In this document: one piece after another, positions 16,784 to 29,279 of the stretch
How positions within the stretch are numbered: position 1 is the first letter of the stretch
How the letters are laid out: every line of letters starts with the position of its first letter
From: Candidatus Brocadia pituitae
GTDB lineage: Bacteria; Planctomycetota; Brocadiia; Brocadiales; Brocadiaceae
NCBI GenBank assembly: GCA_017347445.1
Contig: AP021856.1
Span: 3,976,613-4,040,612 of the forward strand
Direction: 5' to 3'
DNA: 64,000 bases
Notes under the pieces: model-generated
Databases searched by the model: none
Seen by the model: only the letters and a program-made list of their open reading frames with translations
Told to the model about the DNA's origin: nothing
Program-made: the position numbers and the translations under genes

Positions 16784-18525
16784 ATTGGAACAACGTTATT
16801 CAAGGCTTCATTTTTCTCGCCGCGGTTATTCTGTTAGCTAAACCGCTGGGGACATACATGGCACGCATATATGAAGGTAAACCCGCGGGTCTTAATGTAT
16901 TGCTAGGACCAGTGGAGCGCTGGATCTACCGGCTTTCCGGAATTTATCCGGAAACAGGCATGTCCTGGAAAGGATACGCCGTGGCGATGATGCTGTTTAA
17001 TGGTATCGGCATAGCGGTAGTGTATACCCTTCAGCGTCTGCAGGCATATTTGCCTTTAAATCCCATGTCCATGCCAGGAGTTTCTCCGGATTTGGCTTTT
17101 AATACCGCCATTAGTTTTGCAACGAATACCAATTGGCAAAGTTATGGTGGTGAGACGACGTTAAGTTATCTTACTCAAATGGTTGGATTAACCATGCAGA
17201 ACTTCGTGTCCGCTGCATCCGGCATGGCTGTCCTTGTGGCATTGATTCGGGGATTTATCCAAAAAAAGGCAGAAACGATAGGAAATTTTTGGGTGGATCT
17301 GGTGAGATCGACGCTTTATATCTTAATACCTTTATCAATGATTTTGGCTATTTTCCTGGTTTCTCAGGGTGTGGTACAAACTTTCAAGCCGTATGAGAAA
17401 GTAACACTTCTTCAGCCTGTAATGGATGGCAATGGGGCAGTGGTGCAGGGGCAGGTGCTCGCGCTCGGCCCTGCTGCTTCACAAGTTGCAATTAAACAAC
17501 TTGGAACCAATGGGGGCGGTTTCTTTAATGTTAATTCTGCACATCCCTTTGAGAACCCGACCCCTGTAGCTAATTTTTTAGAGGTTGTTGCGATAATTCT
17601 GATACCGGCTGCCTTATGTTATACCTTTGGGTATATGGTCAGAGATAAACGTCAGGGGTGGGCGCTTTTGGCAGTGATGTTAATTATTTTTATTCCCTGT
17701 CTTTGGAGTTGCATATCCTTTGAACAACAAGGGAATCCCTTATTTAGCAGTTTAGGCATTGATCAAAAGGCGAGCGCTTTTCAGCCTGGAGGTAATATGG
17801 AAGGAAAAGAGGCGCGTTTTGGCATTGTCAATTCTGCCATTTGGGCGGTCACTACAACCGCAGCTTCAAACGGGTCGGTTAACTCAATGCATGATTCTTA
17901 TATGCCTCTAGGAGGCTTAATACCCATGTGGCTTATGCAGCTTGGAGAGGTTATTTTTGGCGGGGTAGGATCGGGTCTTTATGGCTTGATTGCATTTGCA
18001 ATTATTGCCGTATTCATAGCGGGGCTCATGATCGGACGGACTCCGGAGTATTTAGGCAAGAAAATCGAAGCATATGAGATGAAAATGGCTTCGCTTATGA
18101 TTTTAATTCTACCCGCACTTGTTCTTGCCGGAACGGCGGTTGCCGTTATTTTGCCTCAGGCAAAGGCGTCAATTTTTAATCCGGGACCCCATGGTTTCAG
18201 CGAAGTGCTTTATGCTTTTTCATCCGCAGCAAACAATAATGGAAGCGCGTTTGGTGGATTATCCGCCAATACCCCTTTTTACAATATAGCCTTGGGATTG
18301 GCCATGTTTTTTGCGCGATACTGGCTTGCCATTCCGATACTTGCCGTTGCAGGATCGCTGTCCAGGAAAAAAATTGTTCCCGTAAGCCAGGGAACATTAC
18401 CGACGCATACGCCGCTTTTTATTATATTTTTGGCCATGGTTGTCCTGATTGTAGGGGCGCTTACTTTTTTCCCGGCGCTGGTACTCGGCCCGATCGTTGA
18501 ACATTTCATGCTACATCATAGTTAA
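16780..18525 (+). CDS. kdpA: Potassium-transporting ATPase subunit A (channel-like)
   Basis: 581 residues, a ten-helix membrane protein of the SKT superfamily of K+ channels that forms the selective pore of the KdpFABC pump. Selectivity-filter repeats are visible: [46 protein letters not shown] and [13 protein letters not shown]. Length is the usual 560-590. The pump takes up K+ with high affinity when external K+ is scarce. It overlaps kdpF by 4 bases and lies 14 bases before kdpB. Confidence 0.97.
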   Translation: MNWNNVIQGFIFLAAVILLAKPLGTYMARIYEGKPAGLNVLLGPVERWIYRLSGIYPETGMSWKGYAVAMMLFNGIGIAVVYTLQRLQAYLPLNPMSMPGVSPDLAFNTAISFATNTNWQSYGGETTLSYLTQMVGLTMQNFVSAASGMAVLVALIRGFIQKKAETIGNFWVDLVRSTLYILIPLSMILAIFLVSQGVVQTFKPYEKVTLLQPVMDGNGAVVQGQVLALGPAASQVAIKQLGTNGGGFFNVNSAHPFENPTPVANFLEVVAIILIPAALCYTFGYMVRDKRQGWALLAVMLIIFIPCLWSCISFEQQGNPLFSSLGIDQKASAFQPGGNMEGKEARFGIVNSAIWAVTTTAASNGSVNSMHDSYMPLGGLIPMWLMQLGEVIFGGVGSGLYGLIAFAIIAVFIAGLMIGRTPEYLGKKIEAYEMKMASLMILILPALVLAGTAVAVILPQAKASIFNPGPHGFSEVLYAFSSAANNNGSAFGGLSANTPFYNIALGLAMFFARYWLAIPILAVAGSLSRKKIVPVSQGTLPTHTPLFIIFLAMVVLIVGALTFFPALVLGPIVEHFMLHHS

Positions 18526-18539
18526 GATGGGAGGTTTTC

Positions 18540-20615
18540 ATGAGGAAATCACAGAAAGCAAAATCTTTGTTTAACCTGTCTATTATTGGTCCGGCAATTA
18601 TTGATTCGTTCAAGAAGTTAGATCCCAGACATCAGATTAAAAATCCGGTAATGTTTGTGGTCCTGGTAGGAAGCATATTGACTACGGGCTTGTATTTTCA
18701 GGCGCTTTCAGGACACGGAGAAGCGCCGGCAGGGTCTATTTTAGCGATATCGTCATGGCTGTGGTTTACGTTAATTTTTGCAAACTTTGCCGAAGCCATG
18801 GCAGAAGGGCGGGGAAAAGCGCAAGCCGCGAGTCTTCGACGCACCCGGAGAGACACCCTTGCAAAAAAACTTTCAAGTCCCAGCTACGGTTCCAGTTACG
18901 AGAAGGTTTCGGCTACAACGCTTCGAAAAGGAGATGTCGTTCTTGTCGAGGCGGGGGACATTATCCCTATGGATGGCGAAGTCACCGAAGGCGTAGCGTC
19001 TGTTGACGAGAGCGCGATTACCGGAGAAAGCGCGCCTGTTATCCGCGAAAGCGGGGGAGACCGCAGCGCCGTTACCGGCGGTACGCGGGTGCTTTCAGAC
19101 TGGCTTCTGGTGCGCATCAGTTCCAATCCCGGTGAAACATTTTTGGATCACATGATTGCCATGGTTGAGGGAGCGAAAAGACAAAAAACTCCCAATGAGA
19201 TAGCGCTGAGCATTTTACTGGCAGTCTTTACCATCATCTTTCTTTTAGCGACAGTAACGCTTTTACCGTTTTCTGTTTACAGCGTCATCTCGGCCGGACA
19301 CGGAGCACCGGTTACCGTAACTGTATTGGTCGCCCTGCTGGTGTGCCTCATTCCGACTACAATAGGGGGATTATTACCTGCCATAGGGATAGCTGGTATG
19401 GACAGGATGGTGCAGGCCAACGTCGTTGCCACTTCCGGCCGTGCGGTTGAGGCGGCGGGAGATGTCGATGTCCTGCTTCTGGATAAAACCGGCACGATAA
19501 CGCTGGGAAACAGGCAGGCAGTGGCTCTTATGCCAAACCAGGGTGTCAATATTAAATCATTAGCAGATGCGGCGCAGCTTGCTTCTCTGTCTGATGAGAC
19601 CCCTGAAGGCAGAAGTATCGTAGTATTGGCAAAGAAGAAATACGGTATCAGAGAACGTCATATCCATGAACTCGATGCAAAGTTTATCCCTTTTACGGCA
19701 CAAACGCGGATGAGCGGAGTGGATTTAGGTAACGGCAGGCAAATCAGGAAGGGGTCAGCTGAAGCCATTGAAGATTATGTCCGGAAATTTGGCAGTTCTT
19801 TTCCCGAAGACCTGAAATCAAATATTGAAACGATATCGAAAAATGGCGGGACGCCCCTCGTCGTAGCTGAACAGAAACAGGTGCTCGGTGTTATTCAATT
19901 AAAAGATATCGTAAAAGGCGGCATTCGGGAACGCTTTGCCGAGCTCCGCAGAATGGGGATCAAGACCATCATGATCACAGGGGATAATCCTTTAACTGCG
20001 GCGGCTATTGCCGCGGAAGCAGGCATGGATGATTTTCTGGCCCAGGCTACGCCAGAAACAAAGCTTAAGCTTATCCGCGAAATGCAATCCGGTGGCAGGC
20101 TTGTTGCTATGACGGGTGACGGAACGAACGACGCGCCTGCCCTTGCGCAAGCAGATGTGGCGGTTGCCATGAACACCGGAACGCAAGCGGCAAAAGAGGC
20201 AGGGAATATGGTCGATCTCGACTCTAACCCTACGAAGCTTATCGAGATCGTTAAGATCGGAAAACAGCTTCTCATGACGCGTGGTTCACTGACGACATTC
20301 AGCATAGCGAACGACGTGTCGAAGTACTTTGCGATCATTCCGGCTGCGTTCGTAGGGACGTACCCATCGCTTAAGGCGCTTAATATTATGCACCTGGCAA
20401 CACCGGCAAGCGCCGTATTATCTGCGGTTATTTTTAACGCACTCATTATCATCTTTCTTATTCCGCTTGCCTTGCGAGGTGTGCCTTATAAACCGATGAC
20501 GGCAAACCGTTTTTTAAGAAATAATCTTTTAGTATATGGGGTTGGTGGAATTGTAGCGCCGTTTGCAGGCATTAAATTGATCGACATGATTCTAGCTGTT
20601 TTGCGCTTAGTTTAA
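18540..20615 (+). CDS. kdpB: Potassium-transporting ATPase subunit B (P-type ATPase)
   Basis: 691 residues, complete P-type ATPase. In order: membrane helices, the actuator domain with ITGESAPV, the phosphorylation motif [10 protein letters not shown] (Asp about 316), the nucleotide-binding domain, [36 protein letters not shown], and C-terminal helices. It hydrolyses ATP to drive K+ passed from KdpA. A ribosome-binding site GGGAGG lies before ATG 18540. A 144-base gap with palindromic repeats separates it from kdpC, unusual for this tight operon. Confidence 0.97.
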   Translation: MRKSQKAKSLFNLSIIGPAIIDSFKKLDPRHQIKNPVMFVVLVGSILTTGLYFQALSGHGEAPAGSILAISSWLWFTLIFANFAEAMAEGRGKAQAASLRRTRRDTLAKKLSSPSYGSSYEKVSATTLRKGDVVLVEAGDIIPMDGEVTEGVASVDESAITGESAPVIRESGGDRSAVTGGTRVLSDWLLVRISSNPGETFLDHMIAMVEGAKRQKTPNEIALSILLAVFTIIFLLATVTLLPFSVYSVISAGHGAPVTVTVLVALLVCLIPTTIGGLLPAIGIAGMDRMVQANVVATSGRAVEAAGDVDVLLLDKTGTITLGNRQAVALMPNQGVNIKSLADAAQLASLSDETPEGRSIVVLAKKKYGIRERHIHELDAKFIPFTAQTRMSGVDLGNGRQIRKGSAEAIEDYVRKFGSSFPEDLKSNIETISKNGGTPLVVAEQKQVLGVIQLKDIVKGGIRERFAELRRMGIKTIMITGDNPLTAAAIAAEAGMDDFLAQATPETKLKLIREMQSGGRLVAMTGDGTNDAPALAQADVAVAMNTGTQAAKEAGNMVDLDSNPTKLIEIVKIGKQLLMTRGSLTTFSIANDVSKYFAIIPAAFVGTYPSLKALNIMHLATPASAVLSAVIFNALIIIFLIPLALRGVPYKPMTANRFLRNNLLVYGVGGIVAPFAGIKLIDMILAVLRLV

Positions 20616-20626
20616 AATTATAGGGG

Positions 20627-20717
20627 CGAAGCATTTGCAAAAATCAGCATGAAAGCACTCTTGTTTAAGTTAGCAAATGCTTCGTCCTGTAGTGGCAATT
20701 CATGAATTGCCACTACA
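20627..20717. repeat. REP-like double palindrome between kdpB and kdpC
   Basis: Two structures sit in the 144-base gap. The first is a 12-base inverted repeat CGAAGCATTTGC (20627-20638) with its complement at 20673-20684. The second is a perfect 30-base palindrome at 20688-20717 whose half is TGTAGTGGCAATTCA. It resembles the REP/BIME-type repeats that spread in intergenic DNA. The hairpins could attenuate or protect the kdpB-kdpC transcript. Confidence 0.85.
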
Positions 20718-20759
20718 CCGTTGTAAGTCACCGAAGGCCTAATTAAAGAGGAGAATAAA

Positions 20760-21356
20760 ATGATCAGGGAACATGTAAAACCAGCAATCGTATCTTTTTT
20801 GCTTTTAACGTTTATCACGGGGATACTTTACCCGCTTACCGTAACCGGGATTGCCCAGGTATTATTCCGTGAACGGGCCAATGGGAGTTTGATTTATAGA
20901 AATGGGAACCCGGTCGGGTCGTTGCTTATTGGTCAACATTTTGGCGATCCCAAATATCTCTGGGGTCGTATTTCATCGACATCTCCCGTTCGGTTCAATG
21001 CCGCATCTTCTTCAGGTTCCAATTTAGGACCTTCAAATTCTGTGCTTGTCGATACGGTAAAAGCACGTATTGAGGCGTTAAAGGCAGCCGATCCGGATAA
21101 TACAAGTCCTATCCCGGTAGACCTTGTTACTTCTTCCGCAAGCGGATTAGATCCGCATATCAGTCTGGCAGCTGCTTATTACCAGATTCCGCGCGTAGCA
21201 CGGCTGCGGGGATTATCGCAGGATATCCTGAAAAGCATGGTCCGCAAACATAGCGATAACCGTTTCTTAGGCTTACTCGGAGAACCAGTGGTAAACGTTT
21301 TAAAAGTAAATTTGGATTTGGACTCTTATAAAATAGAGTATAATACGGAGATATGA
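20760..21356 (+). CDS. kdpC: Potassium-transporting ATPase subunit C
   Basis: 198 residues, with an N-terminal membrane helix (AIVSFLLLTFITGILYPLTV) and an external/periplasmic domain. Typical blocks are GSLLIGQHFGDPKYLWGRIS, PVDLVTSSASGLDPHISLAAA and LRGLSQDILKSMV. KdpC assists K+ and nucleotide binding by the pump. AGAGGAG precedes the ATG. Its TGA overlaps the kdpD start, so sensor and pump are translated together. Confidence 0.96.
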   Translation: MIREHVKPAIVSFLLLTFITGILYPLTVTGIAQVLFRERANGSLIYRNGNPVGSLLIGQHFGDPKYLWGRISSTSPVRFNAASSSGSNLGPSNSVLVDTVKARIEALKAADPDNTSPIPVDLVTSSASGLDPHISLAAAYYQIPRVARLRGLSQDILKSMVRKHSDNRFLGLLGEPVVNVLKVNLDLDSYKIEYNTEI

Positions 21357-23557
21357 TGAAAGAGCAATCTGATATAGATCAAATTTTGGCGAGAGTGAAG
21401 GCAGAAGAAAGCAAACGTGGGAAATTGAAAATCTTCTTTGGCGCTGTTGCAGGCGTTGGGAAGACATACGCAATGCTGGAATCCGCACGATTGAGGGAAA
21501 AAGAGGGCATGGATGTCGTGGTTGGTTATGTGGAAACTCACAAACGCGCAGAGACTGAAATTCTCTTGGAAGAACTCGAGGTGCTGCCCCCCAAAAAAAT
21601 TATGTACAGAGGAATAGAACTACGGGAATTCGATCTGGATGAGGCGTTAAAGAGGAAACCATCTCTTATTTTAGTGGATGAGCTTGCCCATACGAATGCA
21701 CCGGGTGTACGTCATGCAAAACGATGGCAGGATATAGAAGAACTCCTCAATCATGGAATCAATGTATACACCACGCTCAACGTTCAACACTGTGAGAGTG
21801 TTCACGACATTGTTGCACAGATCACCGGAGTGGCGGTTAAAGAGGCAGTGCCGGACAGCTTTCTGGAAATGGCCGATGAAATTGAATTGGTAGACTTGCC
21901 TTCCGAAGAATTACTCAAGAGACTGAAAGAAGGCAAGGTGTATCTTGGGCCTCAGGCAGAACGGGCTGCAATCAATTTTTTTAAGCCCGGAAACCTGATC
22001 GCACTACGTCAACTTGCTCTTCGCTATACTGCAAGAAGTGTTGATGCCAAGATGCGTGCTTATAAAGAAATGTATTCAATTTCAAAGGTCTGGAAGGCAA
22101 GTGACAGATTCTTGCTTTGTATTAGCGGTGATCCCTCTACGATACGGCTGATCCGTTCTGCCAAACGGATAGCTTCTGAGACTGGGGCTGACTGGATTGT
22201 TGCTTATGTCGAGACTTCTTCAGTAACCAGACGGCCTTATCGTCAGAATCAAGTTGATGCCTTGATTCGATCTGCTGAGAAACTCGGTGCCAAAACCATC
22301 ATATTAAGTGGTCAGAGAATAAGCGAAACCCTTCTGGCCTATGCGAGATCAAAAAATATCGGAAAGATCATAGTTGGTAAACCCAAACGGCCATGGTTAA
22401 GCGAACTTATCACCGGTTCGGTAGTTAATGAGCTGGCACGGCAGAGTGGGGAGATAGATATTTATATCCTCAGTGGTGAGGTAGAAGAAAAGATACCAAA
22501 GCCGATAGATGCTTCTCACCGACCCCTGTCCTGGAAAGGTGTTTTATTGTCGGTCATGATTATCTTTTTCTGCACTATGGCAAACAGCTTTTTGTTCCGG
22601 GTTGTAGAGTTGTCTAATCTTATTATGGTCTATTTGTTAGGTGTTATTTGTATTGCCTTTTTTTTCGGGAAAAGGATATCTTTTTTTCTGTCGCTTTTAA
22701 GTGTCTTGTGCTTCGATTATTTCTTTGTCCCCCCGTATTTTACGTTCGCAGTTACCGATGTTCAATATATCATCACATTTATTGTTATGTTAATTACCGG
22801 ATTAGTGGTGAGTACTTTAGCTGACAGGCTCAGGATACAAACGATATCAGCAAGGCTCAGGGAAGAACACAATCAGATTCTTTATGCATTGAACAAAGAA
22901 TTATCAAAGACATCAGATTCAGATGAGGTAATAAAAATCGCCGTTCAACACCTGGAAGAGTTTTGTCAATGCCCTGTAGCTATCTTTGGTGTTGATCAGA
23001 ATACATCAGCTGTTGTTCAGGCAAAAGGTAGTCTGTCTCTACCTTTAACCTCGAATGAGGAAGGGGTTATTAACTGGGTTTATGAGCATGGCAAGATAGC
23101 AGGAAGAGGAACAGATACACTCCCCGGTTCAAAAGGGATCTATTTGCCTCTTGTAGGCACCGAAAAAACTGTAGGAGTCTTTGGCGCTTTTCCAGGGGAT
23201 TTGCAGCTACTTTCCGATCCCAGAAAAATGCATTTTCTTGAAATGATCGTTACGCAAACGGCGCTTGCCATAGAAGGGGCGCAGCTTGCTGCGGCGATGA
23301 TTAGGGCAGAATATGCGATTGAGGACGAAAGGATAAGAAATCTTTTTTTAACAAGTTTTTCTCATGATGTACCGCAGAAACTTAATACTGTTTCCCGAAC
23401 AATCTCACAGCTATTGGAAGACGACAAGATAGGGCAAGAAGAAAAGAAGAGACTTGCTAAGCAAATACGTTTTGAAGCGGAACAACTTGACATGCTCACT
23501 GCCGAACTTCATCGAATACTTAAATCAACTGCGGGTATTGTACAGGGTAAAAAATGA
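21353..23557 (+). CDS. kdpD: KdpD-type sensor lacking the ATPase catalytic domain
   Basis: 734 residues versus about 890 for E. coli KdpD. N-terminal KdpD domain with P-loop GAVAGVGKTYAML (about 28-40) and DELAHTNAPG, a Usp-like domain (about 245-375), four membrane helices of the DUF4118 type (about 395-490), and a GAF-like region (about 510-650). A degraded dimerisation helix with SFSHDVPQKLNTV stands where kinases have SHDLRTPL. The protein then ends at KSTAGIVQGKK: the HATPase domain is absent and no kdpE follows. It cannot be a normal histidine kinase; it may sense K+ or osmotic state through its N-terminal domains, or partner another kinase. MM at the start allows 21353 or 21356. Confidence 0.9.
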   Translation: MMKEQSDIDQILARVKAEESKRGKLKIFFGAVAGVGKTYAMLESARLREKEGMDVVVGYVETHKRAETEILLEELEVLPPKKIMYRGIELREFDLDEALKRKPSLILVDELAHTNAPGVRHAKRWQDIEELLNHGINVYTTLNVQHCESVHDIVAQITGVAVKEAVPDSFLEMADEIELVDLPSEELLKRLKEGKVYLGPQAERAAINFFKPGNLIALRQLALRYTARSVDAKMRAYKEMYSISKVWKASDRFLLCISGDPSTIRLIRSAKRIASETGADWIVAYVETSSVTRRPYRQNQVDALIRSAEKLGAKTIILSGQRISETLLAYARSKNIGKIIVGKPKRPWLSELITGSVVNELARQSGEIDIYILSGEVEEKIPKPIDASHRPLSWKGVLLSVMIIFFCTMANSFLFRVVELSNLIMVYLLGVICIAFFFGKRISFFLSLLSVLCFDYFFVPPYFTFAVTDVQYIITFIVMLITGLVVSTLADRLRIQTISARLREEHNQILYALNKELSKTSDSDEVIKIAVQHLEEFCQCPVAIFGVDQNTSAVVQAKGSLSLPLTSNEEGVINWVYEHGKIAGRGTDTLPGSKGIYLPLVGTEKTVGVFGAFPGDLQLLSDPRKMHFLEMIVTQTALAIEGAQLAAAMIRAEYAIEDERIRNLFLTSFSHDVPQKLNTVSRTISQLLEDDKIGQEEKKRLAKQIRFEAEQLDMLTAELHRILKSTAGIVQGKK

Positions 23558-23575
23558 TACAGGTATATTTAATAT

Positions 23576-23832
23576 TTAAAAAAACGGGGATCCCTGATGC
23601 TTTTTATCGGGTTTAGCCGTCAAGTCTGCCAGGTTGATAATAATCTGGCCATCCAACGCATATTGCTCATAATTTTCCTCTTTGACATGAAAGACACCGC
23701 TAGCCTTACACGTTTTATCATCGGGCGGATCGCTCCCAAAAAACACGGATAATCAGGATTGCAGGTGCAACACTCAAAATATTTTACAAGTTTTGTTGAA
23801 AACACGTTCCGATTAGTGTATATATACAGCAT
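23576..23832 (-). pseudogene. Short DUF1326-like gene broken by a frameshift
   Basis: The first frame reads KYFECCTCNPDYPCF; after the T run (plus-strand A at 23738-23743) the meaningful frame shifts and continues GSDPPDDKTCKASGVFHVKE, ending HQGSPFF and stop at 23576. With one more T the two join into about 85 residues. C-x-C-N-PDYPC-F and a FHVKE..Y..LDG stretch resemble DUF1326 proteins, whose function is unknown. Either a real one-base deletion or a read error in the homopolymer. Confidence 0.5.
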
Positions 23833-23900
23833 GCACCAACTCTTTCTCGTCTCTTCAATAACGTGGTATTGTTCTAATACAGGTATCAGGAAAAGCTTTC

Positions 23901-24527
23901 ATGGAACCGGTTAGACGCTTAAAGATTGATTTCGAAAAGGAACTTATCTCTCCCATCCAACTCTACCTGATGAGCATCCTGAACACCAGTGCTATTGTAT
24001 ATGATATCGACGGAGAGGTGATAGGTGAAGTTAATGCCTCCCCGTATTGCAAAACTCTTCGGTTTATCAGCGAACGAAAAGATTTATGCCTGTCGTACAG
24101 CCGGGAATTAGCAAAGAGCGCCATCCAATTTAAAAAAACCTTTGAGGACGTGTGTCCGGGAGGCTTAACTATGCTCTCTATGCCGCTTTGCCTGGACGAC
24201 AAAACCGTTATTGGCGCACATTGTGTAACAATTTCTAATCCACTTCGCTCAAAGTTCAGTGTCTATGACATTGCAGCACAATTCCATGTCGATGCCCGTA
24301 TTCTATGGGATGCGGTAAAAAAAACGCCTCTTATACCAAGACCAATTCTGAAAATTGCCCGTGAACAAGCGATCTTGTCTACTGATCTCATGTCGAAACT
24401 GATGGGTCGTATGTATATCTTAAAACAGAGCGAAGCAACAATGGCAAAGAAGTACCATGACGCCGAGGAGTTTTTCAGAATACACAAGAATGAACAAGTC
24501 TTTAATCATGGTAAATTTATAGCTTGA
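23901..24527 (+). CDS. PocR-domain (ligand-sensing) protein
   Basis: 208 residues. The segment from about 10 to 150 matches the PocR sensory domain: IQLYLMSILNTSAIVYDIDG, SPYCKTLRF, DLCLSYSREL and a later CPGGLTMLSMPL. Cysteines at spaced positions are typical and may bind a metal or a small hydrocarbon-derived ligand. The C-terminal part is helical without an output domain, so it may act by binding a partner. The N terminus starts at ATG 23901 with a weak GG-rich upstream site. It stands between the kdp operon and parA; no functional link is evident. Confidence 0.65.
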   Translation: MEPVRRLKIDFEKELISPIQLYLMSILNTSAIVYDIDGEVIGEVNASPYCKTLRFISERKDLCLSYSRELAKSAIQFKKTFEDVCPGGLTMLSMPLCLDDKTVIGAHCVTISNPLRSKFSVYDIAAQFHVDARILWDAVKKTPLIPRPILKIAREQAILSTDLMSKLMGRMYILKQSEATMAKKYHDAEEFFRIHKNEQVFNHGKFIA

Positions 24528-24670
24528 AATTTCCATGGGAAATGCTAAACTTTCTGGCAGTTCGCTTCTCTACATGGCTGCTCCGACGTGACTCTTTTTC
24601 AGAATAACAACAAAATTTCTTATATTTGTGCCGTTTACAAGACCTACCTTTAGACAGGAGGATGTACGGA

Positions 24671-25453
24671 ATGAGAAGTATTGCATTGCTAAATCAAAAG
24701 GGGGGAGTAGGAAAAACCACGACAACTGCAAATCTGGGTGCCTGTCTCGCAATGCTGGGGAAAAAAGTGTTAACGATCGATATGGACCCGCAAGCCAATT
24801 TGAGTGTCCATCTCGGGGTGGATATTCATAGCTTAAAGCACTCTGTGTATAATCTCATTATGGGTGAATGTAAGCCGGAAGATGTGATTTTGCATACCAC
24901 GGTGCTGGGCCTGGATATTATTCCTGCCAATATAGAACTCTCCGGCGCAGAGATTGAGTTGGTGGGCATTGTGGGAAGAGAGACGGTGCTCAAGGAATAT
25001 CTTGGAAATGTCCTCGATCAATATGATTATGTTCTTGTTGATTGCCCTCCCTCCCTTGGTTTATTAACGCTCAATGTTCTGACCTTTGTGCAGGAACTCT
25101 TTATTCCCCTGCAGACCGAGTTCTTTGCCTTGCAAGGGGTAAGCAAATTGTTAGACACATATGAAGTGGTTCGAAAGAGACTCAATCATCATTTAGAGAT
25201 TACCGGGATCATTTTTTGTATGTATACCAGTCGTGCCAGGCTTTGTAATGAGGTTATTGAGAAGGTAAAAGAGTATCCACCGCTTGGAGACAAGGCATTT
25301 AGCACGATTATTCGAAAAAACGTAAAACTCTCAGAATCACCAAGCCATGGCAAGCCAATTATCTCCTATGCCCCGGGTTCTCATGGATCTGAAGACTATT
25401 TAGCCCTTGCGAAGGAAGTGCTGCAGCAGGAAAACGGTAAGAGGGCGGAGTGA
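24671..25453 (+). CDS. parA: ParA/Soj-type ATPase
   Basis: 260 residues from ATG 24671, chosen because GGAGG lies nine bases upstream. Deviant Walker A KGGVGKTTTTANLGA (residues about 9-23), IDMDPQANLSVHLG (Walker A'), VLVDCPPSLGLLTLN (Walker B) and the ParA C-terminal block KLSESPSHGKPI are all present. These ATPases position chromosomes, plasmids or protein clusters on the nucleoid. No ParB gene is near. The next gene encodes a membrane-anchored disordered protein on the same strand, a plausible partner. Confidence 0.9.
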   Translation: MRSIALLNQKGGVGKTTTTANLGACLAMLGKKVLTIDMDPQANLSVHLGVDIHSLKHSVYNLIMGECKPEDVILHTTVLGLDIIPANIELSGAEIELVGIVGRETVLKEYLGNVLDQYDYVLVDCPPSLGLLTLNVLTFVQELFIPLQTEFFALQGVSKLLDTYEVVRKRLNHHLEITGIIFCMYTSRARLCNEVIEKVKEYPPLGDKAFSTIIRKNVKLSESPSHGKPIISYAPGSHGSEDYLALAKEVLQQENGKRAE

Positions 25454-25562
25454 TACAAGAAATGGTTGCACATGACAAAGCATTGGTGCGTCATCTGGCT
25501 CAATGCCGATTTCTGCTTGTGATTTTTGTGACTATTCTCTAGTCGGGAGGTATTTCCCGTTT

Positions 25563-25585
25563 ATGCCGGTTTTTACGACCGGCAT
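25563..25585 (+). repeat. 8-bp stem hairpin between parA and the next gene
   Basis: ATGCCGGT at 25563-25570 pairs perfectly with ACCGGCAT at 25578-25585 across a 7-base loop. No T run follows, so it is not a clear intrinsic terminator. It lies 20 bases before the start of the following gene and could affect its translation. Confidence 0.6.
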
Positions 25586-25604
25586 GGTATTGGTGGGAGG
25601 AAAC

Positions 25605-26198
25605 ATGGGAAAAGATAGTGCACTTGGCCACGATCCATTAAACTGGATGAAGGTAGGAAAAGAGAGCAAAAAGACCGTTTCTTTGGGGGGTGATAATGCT
25701 AATGCTGCTGAACGGAATGCCACAGGAAATGACCAGACGTCAGGTTCCCCGATAAAAAAAGAGATGCCCTCTCCGGCAAATGATGACAAAACACCACCCG
25801 TTCCAAAACAGTCACAGCCTTCTCATAATAAGATTGATATCAGAGCTGATATTGCATCTGTGCCAAAACAAAAGGTTGTGATTGGGCGGCAGTACGAGAA
25901 GCCGTCGGCAGAAAAAGCAAAGTCGGTGTCTCAAAACGAACAAAGATCATCCCCTGTGTCCCGGCCTTCATTCCCTCCCCCTGCCCACGTACAACCGATG
26001 CAGAGAAGTGAACGAGCAATAAATCGCGTGCCTTTCTCCCTTTCTGCGGAACGGACTTCTACCTATATTGTTGTCGCTTATACGGCGCTTTTGCTTGTCC
26101 TGGGATATTTTGTTTACAACGATCTCTCGAAGCGGACGAGCAGAATTGAGGCGAGGCTTTTTGCTCTGGAAAAGGCCTTGCGTATGAAGCATCGTTAA
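25605..26198 (+). CDS. Disordered protein with one C-terminal membrane helix, beside ParA
   Basis: 197 residues from ATG 25605 (site GGGAGGAAAC); the open frame begins 34 codons earlier without such a site. The N terminus has DPLNWMKVGKES. The middle (about 25-145) is low-complexity and rich in Ser, Pro, Lys and Gln. One membrane helix (IVVAYTALLLVLGYFVY) at about 157-175 is followed by a short coiled region (RIEARLFALEKAL). No family recognised. Placement suggests a membrane anchor or cargo adaptor for ParA. It overlaps the convergent birA end by 4 bases. Confidence 0.6.
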   Translation: MGKDSALGHDPLNWMKVGKESKKTVSLGGDNANAAERNATGNDQTSGSPIKKEMPSPANDDKTPPVPKQSQPSHNKIDIRADIASVPKQKVVIGRQYEKPSAEKAKSVSQNEQRSSPVSRPSFPPPAHVQPMQRSERAINRVPFSLSAERTSTYIVVAYTALLLVLGYFVYNDLSKRTSRIEARLFALEKALRMKHR

Positions 26199-27043
26199 GA
26201 TTTAATCGTAACGTGTTCACCACGGAATATCTTTATCTGGCCACTTGTTAACTTCAGCATCAATCCACCGTTGTTCGATATATCGATGACCTTGCCCGTG
26301 TATTCAGCACCACCATCTTTAATAGTTAACGTTTCGCCAACGGTAATACAAAGGGTTTTCCATCGTTCGGTAATGTATCCAAAGTGCTCGTCTTTCAGGA
26401 TGGAAAGCCACTTGTCAATGTCCTGAAGGAGGGCCTTTGCAAGGGAGTTACGATCGATAAACCTGCGTTTTTCCAGCGTCAGGGAGGTTGCCGGCAGATG
26501 GGTTTGTTTTGGCAGACATTCTTTGGAAATATTGACATTCAGTCCAACCCCAATCAAAAACACCAATTGATTCTTTGATACCTTTTCAAGTTCTACCAAT
26601 ACGCCCCCGACCTTTTTCCCACCGATCAGAATATCATTCGGCCATTTAATTTCGGCGGGAAGTTGTAACGTCTCCCGTATGGTTTCTGTAATCGCAACGG
26701 CGATTGTGCCTACCAATAAGCAGAGATGATCGGGTGGTATGTTATGCCGTAACAGGAGAGTGAACAGCAAACCCTTATATCTGGGACAGAACCAGGCATG
26801 GCCTGAACGCCCTTTTCCCTGAGTTTGCTCCTCGGTAAAAATTACCGTTCCATTTACAAAACCTGTGCGGGCAATTTTCTTAGCAATGTCCATGGTTGAG
26901 GTTGTTTGTTCGTAAGTTACTACAGAACTTCCCACCACCTTTGTCTTGAGTTCCCTCGTGATTTCTTCAGGATTTAAACGCTCCGGTGTTTCGGTGACGT
27001 CATGGCATGTCTGATAGTTCATCGTGTTGTTGTTCTTTTTCAT
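26195..27043 (-). CDS. birA: Biotin--[acetyl-CoA carboxylase] ligase
   Basis: 282 residues, monofunctional: it lacks the N-terminal helix-turn-helix repressor domain of E. coli BirA. Motifs: TTSTMDIAKK (start of the catalytic domain), GKGRSGHAWFCP (biotin/ATP loop, with GRSGH in place of the usual GRGR), IKWPNDILIGGKKVGGVLVE, and a C-terminal SH3-like domain (GETLTIKDGGAEYTGKVIDI). It attaches biotin to carboxyl-carrier proteins. The start at 27043 is one of several ATGs; MNYQTCHD eight codons in is the alternative. Confidence 0.92.
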   Translation of the reverse strand: MKKNNNTMNYQTCHDVTETPERLNPEEITRELKTKVVGSSVVTYEQTTSTMDIAKKIARTGFVNGTVIFTEEQTQGKGRSGHAWFCPRYKGLLFTLLLRHNIPPDHLCLLVGTIAVAITETIRETLQLPAEIKWPNDILIGGKKVGGVLVELEKVSKNQLVFLIGVGLNVNISKECLPKQTHLPATSLTLEKRRFIDRNSLAKALLQDIDKWLSILKDEHFGYITERWKTLCITVGETLTIKDGGAEYTGKVIDISNNGGLMLKLTSGQIKIFRGEHVTIKS

Positions 27044-29200
<2,157 letters not shown>

Positions 29201-29279
29201 GTGCTCGCATAATTTATATACGAAATTTATACATTTTCAACATTTTGATGCTTATTTTCATGAGGAGGTAAAGAGAAAA

